DNA of 20,865 nt from Larix sibirica (lineage: Eukaryota; Streptophyta; Pinopsida; Pinales; Pinaceae). The position numbers and the translations under genes were made by a program. Location of the stretch: positions 61,300-82,164 of the forward strand of contig NWUY0300015517.1 of the NCBI GenBank assembly GCA_004151065.3. Reading direction: 5' to 3'. The notes beneath the pieces are model-generated. The model was not told where the DNA came from. It saw nothing but the letters and a program-made list of their open reading frames with translations, and did no database searches. Position 1 is the stretch's first letter, and each line of letters begins with the position of its first letter. This document shows, piece by piece, positions 9,208-19,304 of the stretch.

Positions 9208-10008
9208 TTGCCCATTAACTTTTCAAAGAAATCTTTCATCTTACCCGTGCTTGCCCAAACTTCAGAATTTGAGATTTGGACGAAGGTAGCCAAATTGGAG
9301 ATAGCTTTCTTCATGTCCGCGAGATCTCCCCTAAGGCCGCGTACTTGTGCTTCTAGGTCCAGGACCTGCAAATGGAGCTCAGGGGAGGGGCTTTCCTGCC
9401 CCTGAGGAGAACCCCCAATGCCCAATTCACCAGGACTACCATGATACTGCTGCCAAATTACACCTTTACCAATTTCACAAGGACTCGCGTGATATCCAGG
9501 CGTCGGTACCTGACCAGTAGCGAAACCACAGCCGGGAAACAGCACAGTGCCTCTATTTCCATATCCATGACTAGTATCAAGGGGCGTCCATGCACCACCG
9601 TTTCCAAAATCGTTCACCTTGGGACAACCCAACTTAGTTCCACTCCCCCTAGAAGGATCCACACCGCCATTACCCTGAAATTTTTTGGAAAGGTAACGCT
9701 TCTTGCCTCCATTACCAGCCCCCCCAGGAGTGTTCTGGTCATTCCTCCTACATTTCCTATAGTGCAGAGCAGGGGGCATTGATTGCAGTCCTCCAAAGTG
9801 TACCGAAACCACAGACTTCCAAGAGCAGCGTTGTAAGAGTAGACACAGACAGGAATTGGGAGAGAAGAACATGAAGCCAAATAAAGACGCAGGGTGCTAA
9901 GCCCTCCACAACCCTGCATGAAATAGCCCAACACCACCTTGGGGATCATGTGCATTAAAGCCCCGCATGCGAGACAGGTGGTGTCTGCCAAAATGATCAA
10001 GAAGACAT
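9208..10008 (-). pseudogene. Third LINE ORF, partial, copy B
   Basis: Duplicate of 1-801 on the minus strand. The long open part starts at ATG 9872-9870. Codons read past the N at 9207 would be antisense to the plus-strand ORF and have no meaning. The substitution at 9863 falls in the reading frame near its start and changes Ala to Ser relative to copy A; 9840 is the other difference. Confidence 0.68.
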
Positions 10009-10108
10009 ATGATGTGAGCAGGAGGATCTAGGGGAGATATGGGGTATTAAAGAGGCCATCAAGTGGATAGGTATGGAGAGAAAAGGGGGGAGGAACAAGG
10101 GGGAGGGC

Positions 10109-10519
10109 TTAAGGCACCCACACATCCGCCTTGGGGAGACCATTGAGGAGAGCATGACCACAATTCAAACCCGCGCCGATATTAACCATAGTGTCAGCGC
10201 TTTTGTTGTTGTTTCTGAGGATATGAAGGAAGGATAGGGAGTGAAAATCTTTAGCCAAAAAGAAGTGATGATGCATTGCGGAGATGGGTTTTCGATGCAG
10301 ATTGATAATGTCCCTAGCTTCTCTGATCACCAACATGGAGTCTCCAAAAACCACTATGTCATTGATATCTTTGCTTCTAGCAATCTCCATCCCCTTTATC
10401 ACAGCTAACCAGTCAGCTTCGTTGTTAGTTTTTTTCCCAATTCCCTAAGCGAAATCATCCACTTTGTTTCCATCGGAGTTAAGAAACACTCCCCCCGCAC
10501 TTGCCAACCCAGGTATTAA
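10109..10519 (-). pseudogene. LINE RNase H domain remnant, copy B
   Basis: Duplicate of 902-1312, with the same TAG in place of Trp (10447-10445) and the same truncation before the first catalytic Asp. Confidence 0.83.
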
Positions 10520-11872
10520 AATTTATTTTGGATAGAACAAATAGATAGATTTAAATTTCAAAAGAGACATACATAAATATATATGATTGAGTATTCTAGA
10601 ACAAAATGCGAAGATTTCAAGAAACATAAATGCATATGCTTGTGAAATGTAGTGCTCTTTAACACGATAATCATGAACAATAACACGTGTGTCTACACCA
10701 TTGTTATCTCCAAGTAATCAAATTCATTTTTTTTAAAGTTATTGTCAAATTATTGTTTTCATATTAACATATACTTGATTTCTAAATAATATTTTAATTC
10801 CAGATATTATGAAACCTCAAAAAAAAAAATAGTTTTCTTCATAGAAAACATGTTACTTTATTTTATGGTAATCAATTACTATTATATTATTTTATTTCAT
10901 TGGAATTAAATTAACTATTATATTAGTTCGGTCTTTGAAGTTCATATATTATTAATTTATACATAAACAAAAACTAAATCATTGCACACAAAATAATCCA
11001 ATACTAAATGCATGAGTTAAATTGATGGGCATATGTATAATTTGAGGTGTGTATATAAGTGGGAACTTAGCAATGCATTATATGCAAACCAATATATTGA
11101 AAAGCTTATCTTGAGAGCCTTCACTAATTCAAATTTATCTCTTCTACCTTTTGCATAGGGGCTAGATGGTTTTTTGTTTCGTAAATAATTACATGCCTTA
11201 GTGATTCATTGATCTCAAATATTAGATTAAATATTTTTTGGACTAATATATTCTATAATAAAAACACAAAGCTTGTCCAACATATAAAGTAAAGATCAAC
11301 TATAAACTTGTGCAACTAAAGGGATGGATTCTAAAACTCAACATGAGAAACATGATGAGTAAATTCATGACCATATAAGGAAAATTCATTATTGTAATGC
11401 ATGTTGAAATATAGAGCATGCATGGTATTAATTTAAACATTGCATAAATTTGCAAACAATTTATGAAAATATTATATATTTATAGTAATTAATTTATAGG
11501 CAATTGTTTCTAGCTTATAATTGAATTGTAATCATAATCTACAAAAATGTGTTACGTATATCAATGATTTTGGATTTTTACTGAAAATGTGTTAGCTATC
11601 AAGATTTTTATTGAACAAACATTTGATATTTATTAAAAACTCCAACTATTATAACCTGACATTGATCTAATGATGCATATCAAAACCTCTTATCCATTTA
11701 ATCAATCACTGAGTGAAACAATCATTTTACTTAATTGTTCATAAATCCATATACCATATTCATTAAATGATTTAATTGAGTATTCATAAATAATTAAAAA
11801 TACATCTATTTTACATAGTCACTTAAACCAATTTCAAAATTCTTTTTTCCTATTTTAAAGGAGCTATGATAG

Positions 11873-11980
11873 TTTTTTTAATATTTATAATGTTCACATA
11901 ATAATCCGATGTAAAAATAGAATTATTTTTTTAATATTTATGATGTCCACATAATAATACTATGTGAAAATTAGAATTAT
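11873..11980. repeat. Imperfect tandem repeat, two units of about 54 bp, copy B
   Basis: Duplicate of 2666-2773; units begin with seven T and end in tagaattat. Confidence 0.8.
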
Positions 11981-12404
11981 ATTCTTATTATATGATCCTA
12001 AGTCTCCATTGGAAGTGATAGACTTGCCATTGTAAAAAAGGAGGTGTAGATGTCAAAAACTAATGTGGAAGTAGGTGTAATGAAAAAACTGTTGATATGT
12101 AGTTTTGTATGGCACTCACACTTGTAGTTGGTAAAAAGGAGTGAAGGAAGATGCACTCTAAAGAATTATTAATTTGATGTATATGGCCTACTTCGGCATC
12201 TTATCTATTACATACATAAAAGTGGAGAAAGATGGAATATAAATACTTTTTCTAGATTTATATGGCCCACCCATAGCAAACATTCAAATCTAACATATTT
12301 CAAGCTAGCAACAAACACTTTTTAACCTAAAAATTGTTTAATCAAAACACAGTGTCATGATATGATGGTTTTTAATTGTAGTTTTGTTAAGAGGAGGCTG
12401 ACAT

Positions 12405-12513
12405 GATAACGTTGTCTATCATTTAATTCAAAAATTCAAAATCTAAAAGGACATGGCATAAATGATAATGTTGTTTATTGTTTAATTTAAAATTTAAAAA
12501 GATATGGCATAAG
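12405..12513. repeat. Imperfect tandem repeat, about 59 bp and 50 bp, copy B
   Basis: Duplicate of 3198-3306; units begin gataa(c/t)gttgt and end atggcataa. Confidence 0.7.
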
Positions 12514-12584
12514 TTAATAATAATTTTAAAAAATCAAAATTTTAAGTGATTGTGAATTAAATAAATAGTTATTAATATGATTAT

Positions 12585-12604
12585 AATATTACTATTGATG
12601 ATAT
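12585..12604. repeat. 5' target-site duplication of the complete plus LINE
   Basis: The same 20 bp as at 19480-19499. These two copies bracket the complete plus-strand element. Confidence 0.9.
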
Positions 12605-12723
12605 TTACAATTACAATAAAAAATTACTAATTGGATGGGATTTAACATTGTTAGCCGTATGGAACCCTAGTCGTTCTGGTCGCGACTCAACTCTGCCCGT
12701 GGGATTCTCCTGCGCTAGCTGCC

Positions 12724-13353
12724 ATGGACTCTCCCCCGCCCCCTTCTCCTGAGGAATGCAGGCATCTCCTGGATGCTACCTTTCGTGCTCTAGTGGCCTC
12801 CACCCCTCCCCTCTCTTCCTCCTCGGACCCTTCTGATGCAAGTTTCATCAAACGTGCAGCGGCCCCTCAAATTCAGATCTTGTCGACAGCTTCGAAGTTA
12901 AAGTATCTTACCTTGAGCGAGTGTGGATTGATTGAACAGTTTACTGGGATATGGCTATCTCCAAAATCCATGGAAGCCGGGATCAACAAGAACTGGATGC
13001 CCGTGATCACTAGGGGACTACAACATAGATTTTGTGGAAAGGGTTTCTTCACCTTCCTTTTTGAAAATAAAGCTGATAGAGATCTCATTTTCAGAAGCGG
13101 CCCGTACTTCATGGGCCCCCGTGGCTTGTATTTAAATAGATGGAGCCTTTCCTTTGACCCAGATAAGGATGTCCCCTCTGCAGTCCCTGTCTGGGTTCGC
13201 CTTCCCCATCTGCCCTTACATTGCTGGAATGATGAAACCCTTCAAGCCATCGGAAACTCTCTCGAGAAGTATATCAATAAAGATAAACCGAAAGGACCCT
13301 TGTTCTCCTGTGTTAGAACAACTTTGTCTCGCAGACTGGGGTTAAGAAGGTAA
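12724..13353 (+). pseudogene. LINE ORF1, DUF4283-type, copy B
   Basis: The 209-aa translation is identical to that at 3517-4146. It has a Pro/Ser-rich N-terminus, the DUF4283 core, no CCHC knuckle, and an early stop caused by the same deletion and frameshift. Confidence 0.85.
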
Positions 13354-13538
13354 AGAGCAACTTCGTCTCGCTTTCCTCATCTCTGGACCTATCTTCGGAA
13401 TCCCATGAGGAGACGGACATGGTTGAGCCACCCAACACAAGAGGTAGAAAGTCACATAGGTACCATAGAGAACTTGAGGCAGAAAGAGAACTCGAAATGG
13501 GAAGACAAAAAATCCCGGAAGAAACAAAATTGATTTAG
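13329..13538 (+). pseudogene. ORF1 C-terminal remnant in a shifted frame, copy B
   Basis: Duplicate of 4122-4331, with the charged RELEAERELEMGRQ tail. The 18-bp direct repeat is at 13329-13346 and 13548-13565. Confidence 0.55.
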
Positions 13539-13609
13539 AATCCGAAGTCGCAGACCGGGGTTAAGTTTGATGGCAGGTCTTGAGCTGGACCTCAATCGGC
13601 AAAGAAGTA

Positions 13610-14317
13610 ATGCTTGCGGTCTCTTGGAATTGTAGGGGTCTTGGCAGTGAGAACAAAGTAGAAGCAGTCAAAACTCTGATTAAGTCTGAAAAGCCGGACC
13701 TTTTGCTAATCGAAGAGACTAAAATTTTGGACGTAGAGGTCATGACCCTCTCACGCTCCCTCTGGAAGGATAGTCATGGTAAAGCTCTAAGTGCTCATGG
13801 AGCCTCTGGAGGAATTGCCACCTTAATATCACCTAAATTTTCTTTGGTCTCCACTATTGAGAACACTCATTGGCTTCTAACTTAAATCAAAGAGCAAGGC
13901 AGCACCAACCCACTCTACATCTGCAATGTCTATGGACCCACTCACTATAGGGACAAGAACAAGTTCTGGGAAGAGCTCAGTGATCTTAAAGAGAGCATGA
14001 ATGAAAAAAATCTCATTATTGTAGGGGATTTTAATGTCACCAAATATCAGCAGGAAAAACGTGGAGGTAATATTGTTCGTGACCCCTTCGACGAAAAAAT
14101 GGAGGACTTAATTGTTAGTTTGGATCTAATGGATATCCCACTGAAAAATGGGAAGTATACCTGGAACAACAAGAGATGCGGTGTTGGGAACATCACGGCT
14201 AAGCTGGATCAGTTCTTGGTAAGCTCTTCCTTCTTTAACTCTGACCTCCTATCTTGCTCCTTTACCCTTCACTATGCTACCTCCGACCACAGGCCCATCG
14301 CCTTATCCCTTTCTCCC
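13610..14317 (+). pseudogene. ORF2 endonuclease domain, copy B
   Basis: Same motifs as copy A: WNCRG, EETK, GDFN at 14024-14035, SDHRP at 14282-14296. The TAA at 13883 lies inside the domain. Confidence 0.87.
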
Positions 14318-14946
14318 CCTGAAAATATTGGTCCTATTCCTTTCCGTTTCAATCCCCTCTGGCTCCAGGAACCCGTCTTTTTAGACCTTGTGAACTCTGC
14401 CTAGAACTTGACCTTTGTCGGATCTCCCAACTTCATTTGGGAATCCAAAATGCGAGCTATTAAGTCTGTGCTCAAGAGCTGGGACAAGACTTCCTTCAAA
14501 AACCCCTGCCAATTAAACTCAGACTACACTCGGATATTGCAGAACTTAAAAAAAAATGGAGACGGAGGAAATGACGCCCTCTCTTTTAAGCCAGGAAAAA
14601 GATCTTGATCTTAACATCCTCATTGCGGCCAAGCAGGAAGAGGAAGTATGGAGAGTCAAGTCTATACAATTGTGGCTTAAAGGTGGGGACAACAACACGA
14701 AATACTTTCATAACCAGGTTAAATCTCGTTGCAGTCAGAACGCTATAAAGGAATTGAAGGGACAAAACGGAGAAAGGATAAGTGGGCATGAAAACTTAAA
14801 AAATATTGCGTACAATCACTTCAATGAGCTCTTCATGGATAGTGGGGACTCTGACCTAGCAGCTCAAGATGATCTTTTGGCAGGCATCCCCAATTTGGTC
14901 TCGGACAACGCTAACAGAGAACTCTCCAAACCGATCCTGGAACATG

Positions 14947-15952
14947 AAATTTTGAAAGCCATTTGGTCTCTTCAAGCTGACAAGGCTCATGGGCCTAACG
15001 GTTTCACCGTCAACTTCTACCAGGCCACCTGGGAAATAATTAAGGAGGATTTGAAGCACATGCTCAATTGGACTAGGAAAAAAGACAAAATCGGAGGGGC
15101 CCCTCAATTCCTCCTTCCTTGCTTTAATTCCCAAAGATAAAACTCCGTGCTCTATTGATCACTTCAGACCGATCTCTCTCTACAACACCTCCTATAAAAT
15201 TCTCTCCAAGATCCTTGCCTCCAAAATGAAAAAATTTATGGGGAAAATCATCTCTGACGCCCAAGGGGGTTTTATTGTTGGTCGCCAAATCCTGGATAAT
15301 ATCGTCATTGTTCAAGAAGAAATACACTCAAGCGTGGAAAAAAAGAATCAAGGTATGGCCATCAAACTCGAAATGGCAAACGCCTTTGATAGACTAAATC
15401 ACCACTTTCTTTTTGAAGTCATGATTAAGTTTGGTTTCTCAAGAAGATTCGTTAGATGGGTTAAAGCTTGCATCAACAGTCCCTGGATAGCCCCCTTGCT
15501 TAATGGCATACCTACCAATTTCTTCCTTGCTTCTAGAGGTTTGCGTCAAGGCTGTCCTTTGTCCCTTTTCCTTTACCTCTTAGTTGCTGAAACCTTGAGT
15601 AGGAAACTCTAGATGTTGCAAGAGTCAGGAGAATTAAATGGGATTAAAATTGTCTGAGGTGTCAAACCGGTTAACCACTCTCAATTTGATGACGATACCA
15701 TTTTACTTTGGGGGGCTTCCATAATCATTGCTGACAGATTCAAATATGTTCTTACCACTTTCGTCAAAGCTTCCGATGGAAAAATCAACTCAGACAAATC
15801 TAAAATCTATGGCTAGAATTGCACCCCTGGGGTTCTCGCTAAAAATGCTAGAATTTTGGGTTTTGAAGGAATATTAGTTTGGAACTCCTTCAACTATCTT
15901 GGAATTCCAATCTTTAAAGGGAACAAAAGAATTGCTGATTGGAAAGGGCTGA
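14947..15952 (+). pseudogene. ORF2 reverse transcriptase domain, copy B
   Basis: Same motifs as copy A. Motif A has Glu (gaa, 15370-15372) where Asp is expected; motif B RGLRQGCPLS is at 15535-15564; motif C FDDD is from 15685. Stops are at 15610, 15655 and 15814. Confidence 0.9.
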
Positions 15953-16696
15953 TAGAAAAAAAAAATCAACTCTTGGGGCTCCAGGTGGCTAAACCCTGCT
16001 GGTAAGCTGATCCTGATCAACTCCATTATTTCGGCCTTCCCCTCTACGCCTACTCCATCTCTCTCGCCCCCAAAACTCTGATGCTGGAGATCACTAAAGA
16101 ACTAAGGAAATTCCTTTGGCAGGGAGGTAAAACCAATCAATCCAAAAAATTTCACTTGATCAGCTCGGACATTGTGTGTAGACCCAAAATGTATGGTGGG
16201 GCGGGGATTAAAGATCCATCGCTTATGAACCTTGCTCTCGATGCCAAAGTTCTTTGGAGAATCATCTCTGGAAAAAAGGCCCGGTGGAAGGAAATCTTCT
16301 ACAAAAAGTATATGGATAGAAGCAGATGTGTGGAAAGTATTGATCAGAGCAAAACAGGGAATTCTATTTGGAACCTATGCAAGCGAGCAACATACATCAT
16401 CCAAAATAATCTATATTGGATCCCAGGTAATGGAAAAAAATACATATTTGGAAGGACAACTTTTCCATCAGGCCACCTACGAATTCCATCCAGGAGTTCC
16501 AATAGCTGAAAATTTGGATGGAGCAAGCAAACATTAAAACTCTGTTTGACATATCTTCTTGGTCCAGCCAGGGAAATGGACGAGATGGCTTGATCTAGAT
16601 CTCTCGGAGCATCTTCTTCAGGATTATCATGATCTTCTTTCTTTGTTCCACGGTTCTCTCCCTGTTCATCAAAATTTGAGAGACAAGCGTGCCTGG

Positions 16697-16975
16697 GGGG
16701 AATCGGGCTCATACTCGGTGAAGGCAAGTTATGGTTACTTGGATTCCCTAAAAAATCCCAACATCAAGGACAACAAGTGGAAGAAATTTTGGGACAGAGA
16801 TGGGCTCCCAAAATTTAATGCCTTCTACTGGACCCTTGCGCATAGGAAGACCCTAAGTGTGGAAAATCTCAAGAAATGGTGGATTGAAGGCCCGACAAGC
16901 TGCACTCTATGCAAAGAAGCTGAGGAAACAATTGACCATCTATTTCTAGAGTGTAGCTTCGCTAAAGAGGTTTGA
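16697..16975 (+). pseudogene. ORF2 zf-RVT domain, copy B
   Basis: Same as copy A; the Cys-Cys-His-Cys ligands are intact and the frame ends at TGA 16973. Confidence 0.85.
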
Positions 16976-17376
16976 CACAGTGCTTACAGTGAAATACAAC
17001 CAAACTTAGTCCTCCCAACAAATTGGAATGACCTTTTTGATAATTGGCACAACTACTACCACAAATCGCTCCTCAAAAAGCCTGATTTCAAAAGAGCCTG
17101 GGTCGCTTTCCCCAAGTTTATCTGCTGGAAACTCTGGACCGCTAGGAACAAAGAAATCTTACATAAGGGCCACTCCAGGTAAAGTACTCTCCGCCGCAAA
17201 ATCTCTTTGGATTGACTCACTCTCCTCGAGAGGTATGAATAACATTCGCAAGTTGCCCTTAAACGTGGAAGAAACAAATTGGGTGGCAGATATTTTGCAT
17301 TTCCCACTTTGTTCCCTCACGGATCTAAAACACAAGAAGCAAAAACCCTCTGGCTCAAGCTCTTAACAGTGATACC

Positions 17377-17815
17377 CTCTTCTTTGATGGTGCCTCGAAG
17401 GGAAATCCTTGGTTGGCAGGTGTGGGAGGAGTCCTTCTTGACTCGGATGGAAACAAAAAGACAGATTATGCCTGGGGAATTGGCAGGAGGACTAATAATG
17501 AGGTGGAATGGCTCGCTTTGATCAAAGGAATGGAAATTGCCAGGAATAACGATGTCAAGGATCTAGTGGATTTCAGAGACTCCATGTTGGTAATCAGGGA
17601 AGCCAGATCTCTGGCCAAAAATTGAAAGAAACTTGTCTCTAAACTTCAGCATCTCTTTTACCTACGTGGCTAAGGAATTTAACTCCATCTCCTTTCTCCA
17701 CGTTCTGAGAAACAATAATAAGGAAGCAGACAACATGGCAAACATTGGTGCCGGATTGGATTGTAGTTTGACGATCATTAATGGTCTTATCATTGCCATT
17801 AATTGGGTCCCTTAG
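17377..17815 (+). pseudogene. ORF2 RNase H domain, copy B
   Basis: Same as copy A: FFDGASKGNP, TNNEVEW, RDSML and NKEADNM are all present, with a TGA at 17623 and a frameshift between the third and fourth acidic residues. Confidence 0.88.
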
Positions 17816-17961
17816 CCCCCTCTCTGGTTTGCTTTTGACCCGCTTGCTCCTCATGATCTATTTCATGGTTTGGGTTCTTAATTCCCACCCCAAACTATAC
17901 AAACTTTAAATTTCCATTTTGGATTAATGGCAAGATTGCCTTGGGATTCTCCTCCTCTCCT

Positions 17962-19011
17962 ATGTCCTCGTGGCACACTTTGGGCCCTAACGTTTCGACT
18001 CCCACCTGCCTTGCATGCGTGCATTCAATGGCCCCTCCGTTCAAACTGCCTTATATCAAGCACCAGGGTGGTAAGCCCGACATAATGCATGCTCATTCTG
18101 CTGAAAATTGGGCCTGTCTGAATTTTCCAAAGTCGTTAGCCGTCTGGGTTAGTAAGTTAGGTCCCCTCTGGACAATTATGGAGGATAACCAAAGTAATGG
18201 TTTGAATCTTTCCTTGCTGCAGTGCCGTTGCTGCAGGAATCAGCTCCAGGAAAATTCAGGGGGGGTTGGAACGAAGCGATATCTCTCAGCCTTCGATATA
18301 GTTCAAGGGCAAGGTAATGGTGGTTTTTGGCAAGCACGAGGTGGTTCCGTACAGAATTTCCTTCGAGGTCTCTCCAGGGTGGATGAGCCGGGGAATGGTA
18401 GAAATTGGGTGATGTTGGAGTTATGCACTGGTCAAAGTTTGGGCGGTTCTGTACAGCATTCCGCTCGTGGACTCTCCAAAGAGCTTGGAAATGGAAAAAT
18501 ATGGTCACCTCTTGATTTGGGCACCAGCTAGTGCATGGGTGGTGCAGTGCAGCATTCTACTCGTGGACATTCCAATGAACCTGGCAGTGGAAAGAATTGG
18601 GCTTCCCCGCATGGACAGGAAAATGGGTTTATCAATCTAGAGTCACCGCATGGATAGGACAGTCCGTCTTTCGAGGTTCTATCTCACGTTCTGGAGCTGG
18701 AGAACCAGATTCGTTGGATAAGGGGTGAAAAATCCGACCAGAAAAAAGAAATATATCATCTCGCCACCTGCGTCCAGATCACCACTTCTGAAATTCGCAA
18801 TAGCAACAGCAAATTAAAAGAATACTTTGAGGTGATAGTTGGAAAACTAGAAAATGGATGCCCTTATTTAGTCGATATCAACACCCAGATTGGTTCTCTA
18901 CACAACAATTTGAAATTGGTTGAAGCAAAGATCGACGACATGAAGTCTGATGGCAAGGTTGAAGAGAACGTTGGACCAGGGAATGGAAGCAATGAGAAGA
19001 GTGGCCATTAG
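17962..19011 (+). pseudogene. Third LINE ORF, downstream of RNase H, with two in-frame TAG codons
   Basis: From ATG 17962 one frame runs about 350 codons to TAG 19009-19011, broken only by TAG at 18529 (codon 190) and 18655 (codon 232). Residues 1-95 hold CxxC at 16-19 (CLAC) and 88-91 (CRCC), a possible zinc site. Residues 127 to about 223 contain three tandem units starting GGSVQ/GGAVQ, each with a GNG(R/K)xW-like motif (GSGKNW in the third). From about residue 233 a charged helix-like segment follows: LELENQIRWIRGEKSDQKKE and on to LKLVEAKIDDMKSDGK. The minus-strand LINE carries a homologue in the same position. At 18655 the homologue has Gln (CAG). I do not recognise the family; a nucleic-acid-binding or oligomerising accessory role is conjecture. 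Confidence 0.72.
18340..18630 (+). repeat. Three in-frame tandem repeats inside the third ORF
   Basis: Units start at 18340 (102 bp), 18442 (96 bp) and 18538 (about 93 bp). Each begins ggtggt/ggcggt, then tcc/tct/gca, then gta/gtg and cag, encoding GG(S/A)VQ. Each then has a (R/H)G(L/H)S core and ends in GNG or GSG followed by (R/K)(N/I)W. All unit lengths are multiples of three. The N at 9207 falls inside the counterpart of the first unit in copy A. Confidence 0.8.
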
Positions 19012-19139
19012 TTTCTTGTTTGACATGTCATGTTTTCCTGCACTTCTTGGTTAAGTGTTTTTTGTAATGGCTCGATGAAGCTAGTCGACTGTCTTCCTTC
19101 TCGTTATGTATTTCTTTTGTTGTCTTCTGTTAGGAAAGT

Positions 19140-19303
19140 TTGTAAGGATCCATAGCTGTCGTAGAATTAAGTTTGTATATGACAGGCAAAGACTGGAACT
19201 GGATGAGCTTTCTATGACAGCTCTCCAATTTTGGGAACAGTCTTCCCAACTATATTTTGTAACTTTGCTTCGTTTTTTAATATAAAAGCTCGTCACTCAT
19301 TCT
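19140..19303. repeat. 164-bp direct repeat, left copy
   Basis: Matches 19305-19468 with two differences close to the start (ggatcc at left, ggttct at right). Separated from the right copy by a single N. Confidence 0.93.
19154..19222 (+). other. Stem-loop in the LINE 3' UTR
   Basis: AGCTGTCGTAGAA (19154-19166) can pair with TTCTATGACAGCT (19210-19222): 13 pairs including one G-U, enclosing a 43-nt loop. The right copy has it at 19319-19387. A structured 3' end of the RNA is used by some LINE reverse transcriptases for template recognition; that role here is an inference. Confidence 0.6.
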
Positions 19304-19304
19304 N
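19304..19304. other. Single N between 164-bp repeats (probable contig join)
   Basis: An undetermined base flanked by the same 164 bp on both sides, as expected when two overlapping contig ends are placed side by side instead of being merged. Confidence 0.85.

Larger units (their letters stand above)
9208..10519 (-). mobile_element. 5'-truncated LINE (L1-like), copy B
   Basis: Duplicate of the minus-strand element at 1-1312. It differs at t9840 and a9863. Its 3' part is cut by the N at 9207. Confidence 0.85.
10520..12584. other. AT-rich intergenic DNA, copy B
   Basis: Duplicate of 1313-3377; no gene seen. The small tandem repeats recur at 11873-11980 and 12405-12513. The stretches I compared base by base were identical to copy A, including A- and T-run lengths. 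Confidence 0.7.
13610..17815 (+). pseudogene. LINE ORF2 polyprotein, heavily mutated, copy B
   Basis: Duplicate of 4403-8608 with the same stops (13883, 14402, 15610, 15655, 15814, 16973, 17623) and frame changes. Two substitutions lie in it: t13630 is silent (Asn in WNCRG), and g16548 changes the Asn of LFNISSW to Asp in a damaged stretch. Because both copies share every disabling mutation, the duplication (real or artefactual) is younger than the decay. Confidence 0.9.
9208..18411. repeat. Direct repeat unit, copy B (9.2 kb)
   Basis: This is the second copy of the 1-9204 unit. Unlike copy A, it continues past the repeat boundary into the remainder of the plus-strand LINE (third ORF, 3' UTR, A-tail, 3' target-site duplication). 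It is therefore the copy to use when reading the full plus element. Confidence 0.95.

Noticed and set aside
8734-9405. Long frame reading through the N at 9207 on the plus strand, and the matching minus-strand frame 9096-9872
   Set aside because: Both run from a real coding frame of one LINE into the antisense of the other across an unresolved join; the fusions are artefacts of the N.
1-18411. Interpretation as an LTR retrotransposon with 9-kb or internal LTRs
   Set aside because: The direct repeats contain whole LINE ORFs, there are no TG...CA ends or primer-binding site, and the RT is of L1 type with an EEP endonuclease, a TSD and an A-tail.
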